The position numbers and the translations under genes are program-made. 57,129 nt of DNA from Halocafeteria seosinensis (taxonomy: Eukaryota; Sar; Bigyra; Bicosoecida). The notes under the pieces are model-generated. The model was not told where the DNA came from and searched no databases. It saw only the letters and a program-made list of their open reading frames with translations. Shown here piece by piece: positions 43,573 to 54,311 of this stretch (positions are counted from its first letter, which is position 1; every line of letters starts with the position of its first letter). The DNA lies in NCBI GenBank assembly GCA_001687465.1, contig LVLI01000197.1:1-57129 (forward strand), in the 5' to 3' direction.

Positions 43573-43855
43573 ACTTGGCCAGAGAACTTCTAGCGAGACT
43601 ATATTGAGATACAAACATCTCGTTTGACGATTTAGTATAAAAGAACTTCATTCATAACTCAATAGTTTGTCTATGCTATAGGACAAGTTGACGCCCGTTC
43701 TTCGATTGGAGACTTGGCCAGCGAACTTCTAGCGAGACTACATTGAGACACAAACATCTCGTTCGACGATTTAGTATAAAAGAACTTCATTCATAACTCA
43801 ATAGTTTGCTATACCGGTACTGTAGGACAAGTTGACGCCCGTTCTTCGATTGGAG
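43573..43855. repeat. Tandem repeat of about 140 bp at the duplication boundary
   Basis: 43573-43711 and 43712-43855 are two near-identical units beginning ACTTGGCCAG and containing ACAAACATCTCGTT and TTAGTATAAAAGAACTTCAT. The end of the second unit (GATTGGAGACTTG) runs directly into the right copy of the segmental duplication. The repeat therefore shares its last bases with the duplicated block. Confidence 0.85.
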
Positions 43856-45153
43856 ACTTGTGGGAATCGCAACCAACGAACGGTACTTGAACAGATGTGG
43901 TCGGATCTTCTGTAGTCGTCGCATACACAATGATAGTAGTAGTCAAAAGAGTTTTCAGAATTTTGAGTTAGACGTAGTGTAGTACTTGTACTAGTAACGA
44001 GGTGGGTATTGACTTGATGGTGGGTGCTGCTAATGTTCAATCTTCAACTGAGCTAGGATGCACACGCAATCGTCGGTCGAACTCAAAACTTCGCCATTAT
44101 CACCCGCAGTGCTGCTAGCTAAGTTAGCGGATGCATTTGTGGTGCTACTTTGGTCTTGTTCCTGTGGGCCTCGAGTGATCATCAGCTGAGCCACAGAATC
44201 CGTACCATTGGGGGACTTGCGTTCTATAAGCTTGCATTGATCCTTCAGAACGTAAAATTTTGACTTCAATGTACATGAGGGAATGTTCCAAACTTCTAAT
44301 GTCATCCTTCGGAAGGAAAGAAATACTACCGATCGTTGCTTCTTCTCCAAGCACGTATGCCAAGCCACAGATGCATGGCGATATCCCTTCCATATCCATA
44401 GTATCTGAACGAAACCACCCAAGAATAGAAAAGCATCACGAGGGGGATAGAGCAAACAGTTAGCTATAATTTTTGTCAGCGTCCGCAGACTTACCTGAAG
44501 ATTGTACAAGGATACGAGAATCAGTCTGCCCAAACCATCGTTTGCAATTGCAAAACGGCAACTTGGATCTACACTCAATGATAGCATCTGTCTCTTATGG
44601 TCATAAAACCTGAACATTTTTTCTAAGCGGAAGCACGGCTCTCGAGGCTGGTCTGTGGTTGAGCGATCTGCAGTAGATTCTTGAATTTGTATTTCACTCA
44701 GGACTTCGTATTCCAAAGCACTGCTAACACATACCTCCACCCCAAAACCAATTGATACTGTCGCGTACATATGTTGCTACTTCGTCAAGAGGGGAAAAAT
44801 ATTCTTCTTCAGTAGCATCCCATACAGATAGCTCATTTAATGTCTGCGCTATCAACTTAAAATTGCTCGCATCTGAAGAATCCGTTAGTGGGGTCTTGAA
44901 GCGGGAGGTTAAGCAAAAGTCAACGCAAGACAGCCGTTCCTCCTCAAATGTCCATTTCGTTCGAGCTTGTTTGAGATCAACAGTAATCGCGTTTTCGGTC
45001 GACTTGGCGTACATTCCGTCTTCCAAGAGTCCTATGACCGTATCCATATCGTACTTCACCACTGTTCGATCAGTCAACAACACCCATAGTGTGTCATCTT
45101 CTGCTGAACATGCTCCATCAGTGGCACAACCATTTTGTTTTCTGCAATCGCTT
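43848..45153. repeat. Right copy of segmental duplication
   Basis: 43848-44732 corresponds to 37599-38520, and 45088-45153 to 38521-38586. The left end carries the aldolase upstream region and only about its first 25 codons, so the aldolase is truncated here. The rest belongs to the intact RAB3GAP2-like gene. Confidence 0.9.
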
Positions 45154-45847
45154 CGAACTGAAACAGCAGATGCCTTGTTTGCCGGATTCGTTTGTTCGTA
45201 AAAGACTCGAGCTGGGTGGGCAGAATGAGCAAACGCTAAGGTCCCTGAGCTGTCTCCGACGACAACGTATCGGCGAAATAAAGAGAAGGTCTTCACGGAT
45301 CCAAAAGAAGTGTTGAGGCGGAACAAGAATGTCCAATCTGTCATGGGAAGCGGTTCTGCATTCCCGGTACTATTCGCCTGCTGAGACGGGAAGTGAGCCA
45401 CAAATACCTCTCCTGATCTCCACATACATGCCAGCATGTAGTCACTGCACACCAAAAGCAGAACAGTGAAGCCACATGTGATATCGTTGACGGCTAATAC
45501 ACGCGTTCATGGGCCCACTCTACATACTTGGCTCGAACTGGAGATGTGATGAGGGCTTTCTCAATGTTTGGGACCGATTTCGGGAGTTCAGACGCCCCAG
45601 ACACCGGTAATGCCGACAAGGGAAACTGAATAGTCATCCAACTGGACCAGTACGTGGACTGTGTAGCATCATCATGGTGTGTTGGGCTCTGTGTGGAGGC
45701 ATTCGTAGCATCTAGCACCTGGGATTCCTGCTTCAACGACGAAGTTTCGGGTTCATTGTGCTCCTCCTCCTCCTCCTCCGCGGATAAATACAGCTCATCA
45801 TCGTCGGATGCTTCTTCGGCAGCAGCAGCAGCAGTAATAGTCTCCAT
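44030..45847 (-). CDS. RAB3GAP2-like protein, N-terminal propeller only
   Basis: Non-catalytic subunit family of the Rab3GAP complex, which acts on Rab GTPases (Rab18 exchange and Rab3 GAP in animals). Minus exons: 45847-45528, 45444-44735, 44667-44495, 44404-44030 (introns of 83, 67 and 90 nt), giving 525 residues. Exon 3 could instead begin at 44652, since that acceptor is also in phase. The acidic N-terminus (DDDELYLSAEEEEEEH) precedes propeller sequence. Diagnostic segments are MLSLSVDPSCRFAIANDGLG and RLILVSLYNLQ joined to WIWKGYRHASVAW, then LEVWNIPSCTLKSKFY, matching the RAB3GAP2 pattern of WKGYRDA followed by LEVW. Animal members run to about 1,390 residues, so the C-terminal half is absent. 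Either it is naturally short or the duplication truncated it. Confidence 0.8.
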
Positions 45848-46047
45848 TTTGCTGGTCTATCCAGTAGTAGTAATGGTATGGTTGTACAACAGCTGGGTTG
45901 TAGTGAAGACTACCGACGTAGGAAATGGACTGACAATACATACCATACAGACACAGTTTCAAGGCCTATTCAAGTTTGTTATGTATATGTAAGACAAGGA
46001 ATGAGGGTGTTCATGCATGTCAGTATTGATTGGTAAGTGTGCGTCGC

Positions 46048-47647
46048 TCACTGTCCCTCCTGCAGCTGATTCTCGGCTTCATCGACAAGTAGTTTCTGCA
46101 AGGCAACTGCGCCACGACACAGCTCACATGTCTGGTTTTTCTCTTTGCATTGTGGGCAAAGATTCAGCAGGTCCCAAATATGTTTCCCTAGCGAAGCGAG
46201 ATGACGAGGACTTTTTGGTAAAGACCCCCCACAAGAAGGGGGGAACGGCGATGGCAATTCCCACGTGGAAGTGCTCGAGAGGCCGCTCACCCAGCAGAAA
46301 CGATGGCAAAACCCATGTTTCACTTGATCGTCTCTGAAGAGGGCGACCAGGATGCCGTAGTACGCTTCACATCGATGACATCTCGGAGAGCGCGCAGAGC
46401 AGGCCGGGCAACAACTTTGCTGAACGCCGATCAATTGTCGAATGAAAGACGTCAGATAGCCAGGGAAAAATGTATCCACCTTTTCGGGGGATGGTCTGTC
46501 CACGTCAAAGGACGTTGAGCAAGCTTCCGCAGTGTTGGTCATAATCGAGCACTTTTTCCGGGAGTTCTTGGTCGAGCGACAAAAACTACTTACTGCATTG
46601 GGTACATTGTCATTCCGTTCCCGTTTTCCTGGTGCTTTGGTTTCTGCGGCTGGTGCAGGATGTGCGTCGTCCTCTTCACTCGTCTTCATTGGTCCAGACG
46701 GCCCTGTAAGACATGCCCCTCTTCCACGTACTTGTCTTTTGGCCGTGGTTATAGGCACGCTCTCGAGCCAAGATGACCCCACCGTTGAACTGATTTGCGT
46801 GGTGGTTGCGCTTGAGGGTGACTGTACCTCCCGAGGACTTCTAGACTTGGTAGGTTGGATCGTCGGATTGGAGGGCTCGGGTCCTCTGGAATCCGCTTGT
46901 ATAGTAACACTTGTGAAAGGGAGTGACACAGAAACAGACGATGCTAAGCCTGCCACTTGCGAAGATGATAGAGGTGCTGAGCAGTTGAGCGAGCGTTTTT
47001 CCATACAGCATGTGGCACATAGCACATCTCTGCCATGCTTTTGGAAAGGTTGATTGCAGTTCAAACATATTTGTCGTTGATCGATCTTGATGGCCGACTC
47101 CTGACAGCGCAGATAGGTCACGTATTCGGCAAGGAATATGTCGCCTTGCGTCACCTTAAACGTTTGGCTTCTCGCTAGGTCATGCGCTGTCGTCCACGCT
47201 AGCATCTTTGGATGCAAGAACAGATCATCAACGCGCAATAACTGGAATGTCTTGTTCGTATCCCATGTTGCAGTATGCTCCATGCCAAACACTCTACAAA
47301 GCTGTTGTCACACAGGAAGAACATTGGAGGTCTTTAAAGAAACTGAGCATAGAAACGTACTCCCTTACTTCACATTCGCCTGTGGCTGGATCCAGCGTCC
47401 GCTCCGATGCGCACAAGCATGTGTTGCAGCAACGCTCGGTTCCCAATGGGTGCACATCCATGGGGGAACGCAGCCCCATGCAGTTCATCAAAAGCGCAGC
47501 CCGGATTCGATACCTTCTGTTGTGCGTGTTAGACTTCCTGTTCCGCCAGAGATCAAGTCCTTTATCCGCTTGATCCTTGTCTTCCTGGGGACGAAATACA
47601 ATGTCCCTGGTCGCAATCTTCCGAAGCTTTTCGTAGAGTTCAGTCAT
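46048..47647 (-). CDS. Cys-rich protein with four CxxC-CxxC zinc-knuckle-like pairs (unrecognised)
   Basis: Exons on minus 47647-47369 and 47301-46048, joined by a 67-nt phase-0 intron (GTAAGG...ACAG), give 510 residues. Four paired Cys clusters are visible: CCNTCLC followed by CELC, formed across the splice junction (ATGECE + LCRVFG); CLNC followed by CATCC; CPACSARSPRCHRC; and CPQCKEKNQTCELC. The last two share spacing and following helix (EAYYGILVALF and RGAVALQKLLV), so they look like an internal duplication. The middle about 200 residues are Ser/Thr/Pro-rich with a basic patch (KRQVRGRG, STKNSRKK). A zinc-binding nuclear role is a guess. The junction creating a CxxC strengthens the splice model. 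Confidence 0.65.
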
Positions 47648-47772
47648 CGTTGCCGTAAATGACCTGCATGTGGGGGCACGTTTGTGAACTTCTTAAGAGG
47701 ACAAAAGATACAAGGGACAATGCATAAGGGGGAACGAGCGGAGTGGGCACTCCCACTCCCACCCACTCCGGT

Positions 47773-48430
47773 GCGACGACAAAAACGTGGGGGGCAACAT
47801 TGCTGGGGGAAACCAAAGGCCGGCAGAAACAAGGGGGCAAGAGAGAAAGTGCTCTTCATGCGCTTTTCTCAGTTGCAATAGACACCTCCGAAAACACAAT
47901 GATGCAAAGTCCGGTTGTTTTTTAGCATGTATTTTCCTAGGTAGACCTGGAAATTCGGACTGGAATCCGCCTTCGTTAAAAATGTCTTCAGGCCATTGCG
48001 ACGACAAAAACGTGGCGGGCAATATTGTGGGGGGAAACCAAAGGGCGGCGGAAACGAGGGGTCAACAAAGAGAAGTTTCTTTATGTACCTTTTTCAGTTG
48101 CGATAGACACGTCCGAAAACACAATGATGTGATGTCCGAATTGTTTCTTAGCATGTATTTTCCTAGGTAGTCCTGGAAATTCAGACTGGAGTAGCCTTCG
48201 TCAGTACTCAAAATCAATACAAGCATGTCGGGCTTCGTATTTTTTTCGTGCCTGGGTACGTCGTTTGTGAAGGACGGAAGGGAGACAGCGACAAAAAACT
48301 TGTGGCGGGGGGGCGCAACACCAGTGGAAACATGGGGGCAACGAAGAAAGTTACTTTTTTCAGGTACCTCCAAAAGGGGCTTCTTCAGATGAAATAAACC
48401 AATAATAAACCTTCGAAAATACAATGAAGC
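47773..48430. repeat. Degenerate tandem repeat of about 225 bp, three copies
   Basis: Copies begin GCGACGACAAAAACGTGG at 47773 and 47998 (period 225), with a diverged third beginning about 48288 (GCGACAAAAAACTTGTGG). Shared segments include GCATGTATTTTCCTAGGTAG and CCGAAAACACAATGATG. The purine-rich AACCAAAG/GGGGGCAA parts and conserved spacing suggest a non-coding satellite-like unit. Confidence 0.8.
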
Positions 48431-48642
48431 GAGGGCTTAAATTTTTAGGGTTGGCACAAGTGGCGCACTTTTAGTCTTCAATATATGATTCCATGGTGCT
48501 TCATGTGTGATTCCACCGATATACACGTGATCTCCTCATCGTATATACGTCCCGGGTAAGCAGGCCCCCCTCGAGACCCCCCGGAGGAAAACTACAAAAA
48601 GGCCCAAGGATTCAAATTTAAATGGGTAAAGCACCGCACTGA
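48431..48642. other. Spacer between 225-bp repeats and transposase relic
   Basis: Short G/C-run patch (about 48560-48590) with CCCCCCTCGAG; no gene. It may be part of the transposon. Confidence 0.3.
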
Positions 48643-49060
48643 ACATGGGAATATTTCCATATTAAGGACGGCGCAACCCCAGACCCAACTATCAAAAGAT
48701 TCGAAGTGGTCGTGTGCAACTTTTGCGGTAATGATGTGACAGCCAGAACGACTTCATACATGCTGACGCACCTTAAACGTGCGAGAAGGTCCGTGGGTCC
48801 CATCATCAACCAGATAGCGAACAATGGCTCTAAGGATCCACCTCCTCGTGTAATCGATGTATCAGGTGTAAAAAGCCGAAGGCGCTGCTATTGGATCCAA
48901 GCGGACTAAGAGGAAAGAGCCTCCCCGTTTTACTACGCTTTCATATCAGTTCCCAAATCTGTACAGCAGGTCCATTTTTGCTGATTCGAGCTTTGATAGC
49001 TTGCAACATTCCATTCAATGGAGTACCACAGCTCCGAAAGGCTTGTCGATGTGACTTTCA
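48643..49060 (+). mobile_element. hAT-type transposase relic with BED zinc finger
   Basis: The frame 48643-48909 reads TWEYFHIKDGATPDPTIKRF, then VVVCNFCGNDV and SYMLTHLKRA. That is the W-F...CxxC...H pattern of a BED finger. After a frame change, 48960-49050 reads LLIRALIACNIPFNGVPQLR, resembling the ALIASxLPF block of hAT transposases. A stop precedes the BED frame and no long catalytic frame follows, so the element is dead. No terminal inverted repeats or target duplications were identified by eye. Confidence 0.6.
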
Positions 49061-49785
49061 AAGTAATGCTGAAATGGATGGAAAACATGAGCAAAGTGGT
49101 CGCAGTACATATATGTGTATGACGCCCTTACATACTGGTAACGAATTGATGAAAGCACGGGCGGTCCTCTACGCAGTCTGTCTTGGCTGTATACGATAAT
49201 CGATCGGAGACCAAGTCCTCCAATTTATCAGCCGAGACAGAGTCACCGTCATGTAGCAATGAATCATTGGCGGCATCTTCGGAACTCTTCTCCAGTCGGC
49301 TTCGGCAACGTCACCCTCTTCTTTGAATTGCAGCGGGACCGACAATGAAGGCGTTCAGTGACGCCGTTCACTGCTTCCAACGAAGCGGGTCCAGACACCG
49401 GATGGGCGGCACGGGCGTGCCCCACGCCCTATCCCGGACAAGCTGTGCCACCCTTCCTCTGCACTATCTACAGAAATGGCTCCTCCTTCGTCTTGGGAGG
49501 CTACCGCCAAGGCCTTGACAGCATGTTGTAACCTTTACTACGATGCTAACGTGCGTTCGACTTGCTAAAGCTTCGGTTTGCAAATTGCACGACGGGATGT
49601 TGACAGGCGTATATCATAGGCGTATAAGTACGCCATGGAAGGAGCAGCCTGAATCGACCTCGTTATGTACTGCTATGCGAGAAGCAGAGTTAGACAACTA
49701 GATAGGAACACAAACTACGACATGTTTGATTGATGCGCTTGTTTGATGGGCTATCTTGGGATAGAGGTTTGTAGAGCCGGTTGAT
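49061..49785. other. Interval right of the transposase relic
   Basis: No gene recognised. It may contain further decayed transposon sequence, which I cannot delimit. Confidence 0.35.
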
Positions 49786-51888
49786 CTACGGATCGGTAAC
49801 GATTGGACCGTCCTCGTTTCCATGCCTGACATTGCTTTCGGTTCTTCGGCGCTTTCGAGAGGCTTTGCTAGGCAAAGTGGCGCTGCTGCTGTCCTTGAAA
49901 TACCAGTCTTCGAATACCGGAGGGATAAACCGAAAAGGTGCAACAATTTGTTTGCCTTGGGCCGATTTTCTCACCTCCACATAGCAGTACACGGGCATTC
50001 GAGTGATCATACAAACCAAGGGTGACAACCGTCTCTCCGCAGAATCGGACATGTTGTTGCGGCCGATGTCTGAAAACAGCCGATGCTGAGCACAGTGTGA
50101 ACAGTAAATGATCTGTTTGCTTGGGAATACCCCCACTGTAGCAGGCTCGTCCATACAGACTACACAAGTCTCCTCTTGATACCAATTTGTAGGGGGCGTT
50201 GATTCCGGCGGTATCCCTTTAGGAAACAGATCTTGATGATACTGGAGGAGGCTCCAGTCTCCCCCTCTGAGCAACGTTCCTTTGAGTACTTCTCCAAATC
50301 GACGCTGGAGTGCTGGATCCCTCTCCGTGTCGAACGCTTGTATCACAAGTTCAAGAGCGCTCTTGGAACCGGACAAACCGTCGGTGCACATGTTCACATT
50401 CACGTAAAAGTGCGTGCCAACATACATCAATAACTTTGCAAACCACGCAGCCTTGCTTTGAACCTGCTTTAGACGTTCTTCCGCCGCCTTCATACCAGGG
50501 ACTAGACGTTGAACCCGATTGAGGTACTCCGTGTGGCGTGTTGCGTCGCCTAGTATGCGAGCCAATTCCATTGTCGGTGTCTCTTGCAGTTGATTACATA
50601 CGCCGTCCCATTTGCTAAATGGAACACGCATAAGGACAGACTGGAGGCACCAAAGTAACCATTCAGGATCTGTATTTACACTTCCGAATAAGGAGACGAG
50701 AACCAACCAGGGAGCTTTCCAGCAACTTGCTCCAGGCGTCATTCCTGGTACATCAAGAGCCACTGCTAACTGGTGTTTCCTATATTTGGCGAGGGTCGAC
50801 AATGTTTTTAGTAAAACAGGGTCTTGACTATGAGCGACATCAAGAATGGCATGGCTTCCGTTCACGTCTCGATGATGCAGGACGTCCTCCCCGTAAATTT
50901 CTCCATCTGTTAGGTGAAGAATAATGTTTTCAAAAATCTGTATCTGTAAACGCTTGTTTCTGTCCACTAAACAGTAATAAATGCAGGGGTTCTGGTAGCA
51001 ATGCCCAGCCGAGGGCCGTCTAGCTTGAGGAGAATGCTCGTAGTGTTGCCGAGCGCACCTGAGTGCGACGTTTATGAACAACTGGAATGCTGTGTTTCCA
51101 GCAGCGTTACAAGGATTCCCAACGGCGACTCTTTGTGCTTTCATCATGGATATCCTTCTTAGCAACACTTCGTACAAATTTGGAAGACATGCAAGTTGCC
51201 ATTTGCGGCTTCCATTTCTGCCTCCAAGCTCCGCATGCATAAGCTGCTGCTCGTCGAACAAACCCATCATAGGAATTGACCCATCATTTCTTGCTTCGGA
51301 TTCAAGTCGCGCGTCGATTTCCAAACACGGATTGATGAAGAGGTCAAACATGTTATCCTTTAATGGAACTGTACTGTAGATCCAATGCAGAATATTGCTT
51401 CCGTTATTATCGGTGTGCCATAAAAATCCTGGCTCTACCCGAATTAGTTGAAGAATTTCACACCAGATGCTGAATAGTCGATTGCGAACAATGGTTGCTT
51501 GTGCACTTTCTCTCCATTTGCGAACAAGATACATTGGCAGATTTAACCCAGCTCCATCCTTGGCTCCGAGATTCCAACTGCCCGAGGTTTCCATTAGCCG
51601 CCGTATTGCATCATGGTGGGCTACGTCAATTGCTTCTATCGCGAGCATCATGATCGTCTTTCCGTCTGGTCCTACGTATTCCAACTCGGTTGCAGAAGGG
51701 TTATGGTCGAACGGTGCCCCACCTAGCAGCTGGTTTCTGAGCATTTCTCCTTGAGACAGGTCTGTAGTTTCCGAAGCCTGTGAGGAAGCTTATTGCAATG
51801 CATGTGATTTACGCAAAACATGGATACTAAAACCGTTCTCCCTTACATCGTCGTCCGAAATTCCAGTCATGTCTATGAAGTCGCCCAT
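49786..51888 (-). CDS. Ankyrin-like, RING-type zinc finger protein (putative ubiquitin ligase)
   Basis: Exons on minus 51888-51847 (14 codons, MGDFIDMTGISDDD) and 51777-49786, with a 69-nt phase-0 intron, give 677 residues. The N-terminus is a short FIDMTGISDDDA sequence of the kind that begins UBA-like helices, but the rest of that fold is not evident. Ankyrin-type fragments follow: VGPDGKTIMMLAIEAIDVAH, TDNNGSNILHWIY, GNTAFQLFINVAL, and HRDVNGSHAILDVAH. Residues about 555-615 hold a RING-like Cys/His cluster (CVVCMDEP, YCSHCAQH, LVCMITRMPVYC). The C-terminus has a basic SRKRRRTE that may be a nuclear signal. Ubiquitin-ligase activity is inferred from the RING only; the Cys spacing is atypical. 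Confidence 0.6.
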
Positions 51889-53499
51889 TGTTGGAGAACG
51901 GTGTGAATATAACAACGTCACTGAATACAGAATGAACGAGACCAACAAAAAGGGAGTCGCAGGGGTAGTGGGATGGGATCCTCCGTCAAAGTCTCTGCCT
52001 CTCTTGCGAACCTTATTGAGGCCCTGGGTACTTGCAATCTGGCAGGCAACAGAGTCTTATAACTCTATTGAATTCTCGTACACGGATGGTGGTGTGTAAC
52101 CAGTGATTGGACGAACCAAACAATAACAAAAATGGGGTCATCACTGGAAAAAGAATAAGAAAAAGGGGACAATCCCGGACAAATAACCACCTTCAAGTTC
52201 AACGTCAGCGTCAGACCGCCGCGGCAATACGCACAATAGGGTTTGGTCAAACATCGAGATGGGGTGATGAGTACACTCGTTCTGCACTTCTCTCGTCAAC
52301 GAAGGTAATAAAAAGATGATGTTCGTATTTGACTGTTGACCAGAGGACGACATCAGGGCGTATCATTTGGTGTTTGATCCAGGATTGCATCCATTCCGAC
52401 ACTTTTGAGAGCCTGTACACAGCCCAATACTTTAAGTTAATGATGATAGCAGTATGAAGGCGTAGATGTCGCCTCAGTCAATTGCGCTTGTCTGGAACGT
52501 CAAGCAGTGAATTGACGAATGCTCCTTAATATAGCACAGAAGAAATCACCCGGAATCATTGTCAAGCGCGAAACCTAGACTCCATGGGTGAACCAATCTG
52601 TGCATTGCGTCTTCCAAGAGACCTACAACTTACTCTGACACGAAAAAGGAAAAGGATAATCTATATAAGCGGTGCCAACCTCCCTTCAATATCAGAATGT
52701 CCAGAAACACTTCTGTGTTACACAAACAGTATAAGTAAGATTTTGTTCCTTGTTTCGAGGACATTCCCTCTTCCCATTTCTTTCCCAAATGAGTGGCGAA
52801 ATGGAAGTAGTAACGTTGACACTCGTTTCGTTTGATGTCGCACAGACCAATCACCGAAATCAGCACCACAAAACGCAGGCTCCTTCGATGAAGCATACTG
52901 TGCAATAGACGGAGAGTCTTCTGGCAGGCACTTACAGTGTGTGACGAACAGTATGTTCTACACTAATTCTAATTCGGGGTGTTTTGGGTTAGCTTCTGCA
53001 GAAATATCACCCGAGAGTGATAGTGTAGGTCAAACTAAGCTTTCCACTTCTCCGATGAAATAGCAGAGGAGAGGGAAGATTCGAGGACCTTCGCTATTGC
53101 ACAGCTACAATCACTTGTATTCACAGCCTTCAGCTCAGCAAGTGAAACTACTGTGCACCTCGGCAGCAGCATAGGTAGTCACTGACATACTACATACTTT
53201 TCATACGTAATCTGACACAACTGGCCTTGCTGATTGTTGTTTTCCACTCTGTGCTGCACGGAACACTGTTGACGCCGGCGTATCGACTATATCTCAACCC
53301 GCCCTTCCAAAGATATAGTAACGCATCCAATGGCGTCAACTCGATCGCAGAGTCCAACCACGCGCATTCACAAAAGTACAGTACAAGTCTTCTTGGCGCG
53401 TGAAATCAGACTGCGCTTTATACCTTGAGTGAGCGGGTTGCATCGACCAGTCACATACCATTCACTGCAAGCAGCCAGTACAGAAGCAACGTAATAATA
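51889..53499. other. Gene-poor interval
   Basis: About 1.6 kb with only short frames on both strands, none with a recognisable domain or convincing splice pattern. The leftmost few hundred bases are probably the promoter of the minus-strand RING gene. Confidence 0.4.
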
Positions 53500-53763
53500 A
53501 TGTCTTTGCTGGTAAAGAACCAGGGTTTTGTGACAGCAATTCTAAAAACCCGAGCAGAACATATGAAGCAAGTTTTGATATGGCGCAAAAAATTAAGTCA
53601 TTTACTATCAGAGACGACAACAAAGTATCATCTAAGAAAATGGGCTGGGATGCGCGAGAACGTTATTCTGTTGGATGATTCCCCTACCTTGATCTCAGTC
53701 GAAGCTCCCGGGAGCTCGCCTGCGCAGAAAAACGACAAGCAAGTGCAAAAGTGTAATTGCTGA
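53500..53763 (+). CDS. Possible 87-residue protein
   Basis: ATG-started frame MSLLVKNQGFVTAILKTRAE followed by HMKQVLIWRKKLSHLLSE and a polar C-terminus ending CNC. Helical and basic composition is plausible for a small protein, but there is no domain, no splice evidence and no context. It may be chance. Confidence 0.2.
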   Translation: MSLLVKNQGFVTAILKTRAEHMKQVLIWRKKLSHLLSETTTKYHLRKWAGMRENVILLDDSPTLISVEAPGSSPAQKNDKQVQKCNC

Positions 53764-54311
53764 ACTGGCTATTCACCATCTTAGCTCATTCTTGGAATAA
53801 AAATAAATAGCAAAGCATGCCAGCAAAGGGTTGCTTTCGCACATACACAGTCTGAGTCATAGACTGTCATAGCGACTTCGACCGCTCAGAATATGGGCTG
53901 GGATGTGCGTGCAAACCACCATTGCTTGATCATGTTACCTACCTTTATTTGCAAGCAGTTCCACGGGCCCACAGCGCGGCTAATGAGAGGCTACTGGCTT
54001 CGGGCTTGGCCTGCAGGCATAAGGAGACGTCAGTGCAATACAATGTCTGCTGGGACGACAACACATTACAAAGGAGACGCAGAACAACAACTGAGCCATG
54101 CCTCCCGGAAAAGTCTGATGTGCCCCCGGGCCAAAGAGCATTGCCTTCTTCATCTGGCATAGGCAAAATCACACGCCATCACAGTTGCTGTTGGAGGTTT
54201 GCACCACCCCCACAACAACTCGGCATGTGGAACGAACCTATGCATGCATTCTTCTACATAAAATAGTACACTTACAATTTTTATACTTTGCTTCTTATGG
54301 CCGGGGTCGGT
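53764..54311. other. Intergenic interval
   Basis: No supported gene. The two overlapping plus frames at 53.9-54.26 kb are opposed by a minus frame and have low-complexity composition. Confidence 0.35.

Noticed and set aside
46532..47053. Plus frame of 173 codons over the Cys-rich gene
   Set aside because: Antisense to a spliced gene with paired CxxC motifs; no own domain.
47138..47662. Plus frames opposite the first exon of the Cys-rich gene
   Set aside because: The minus-strand splice model makes better sense and closes in phase.
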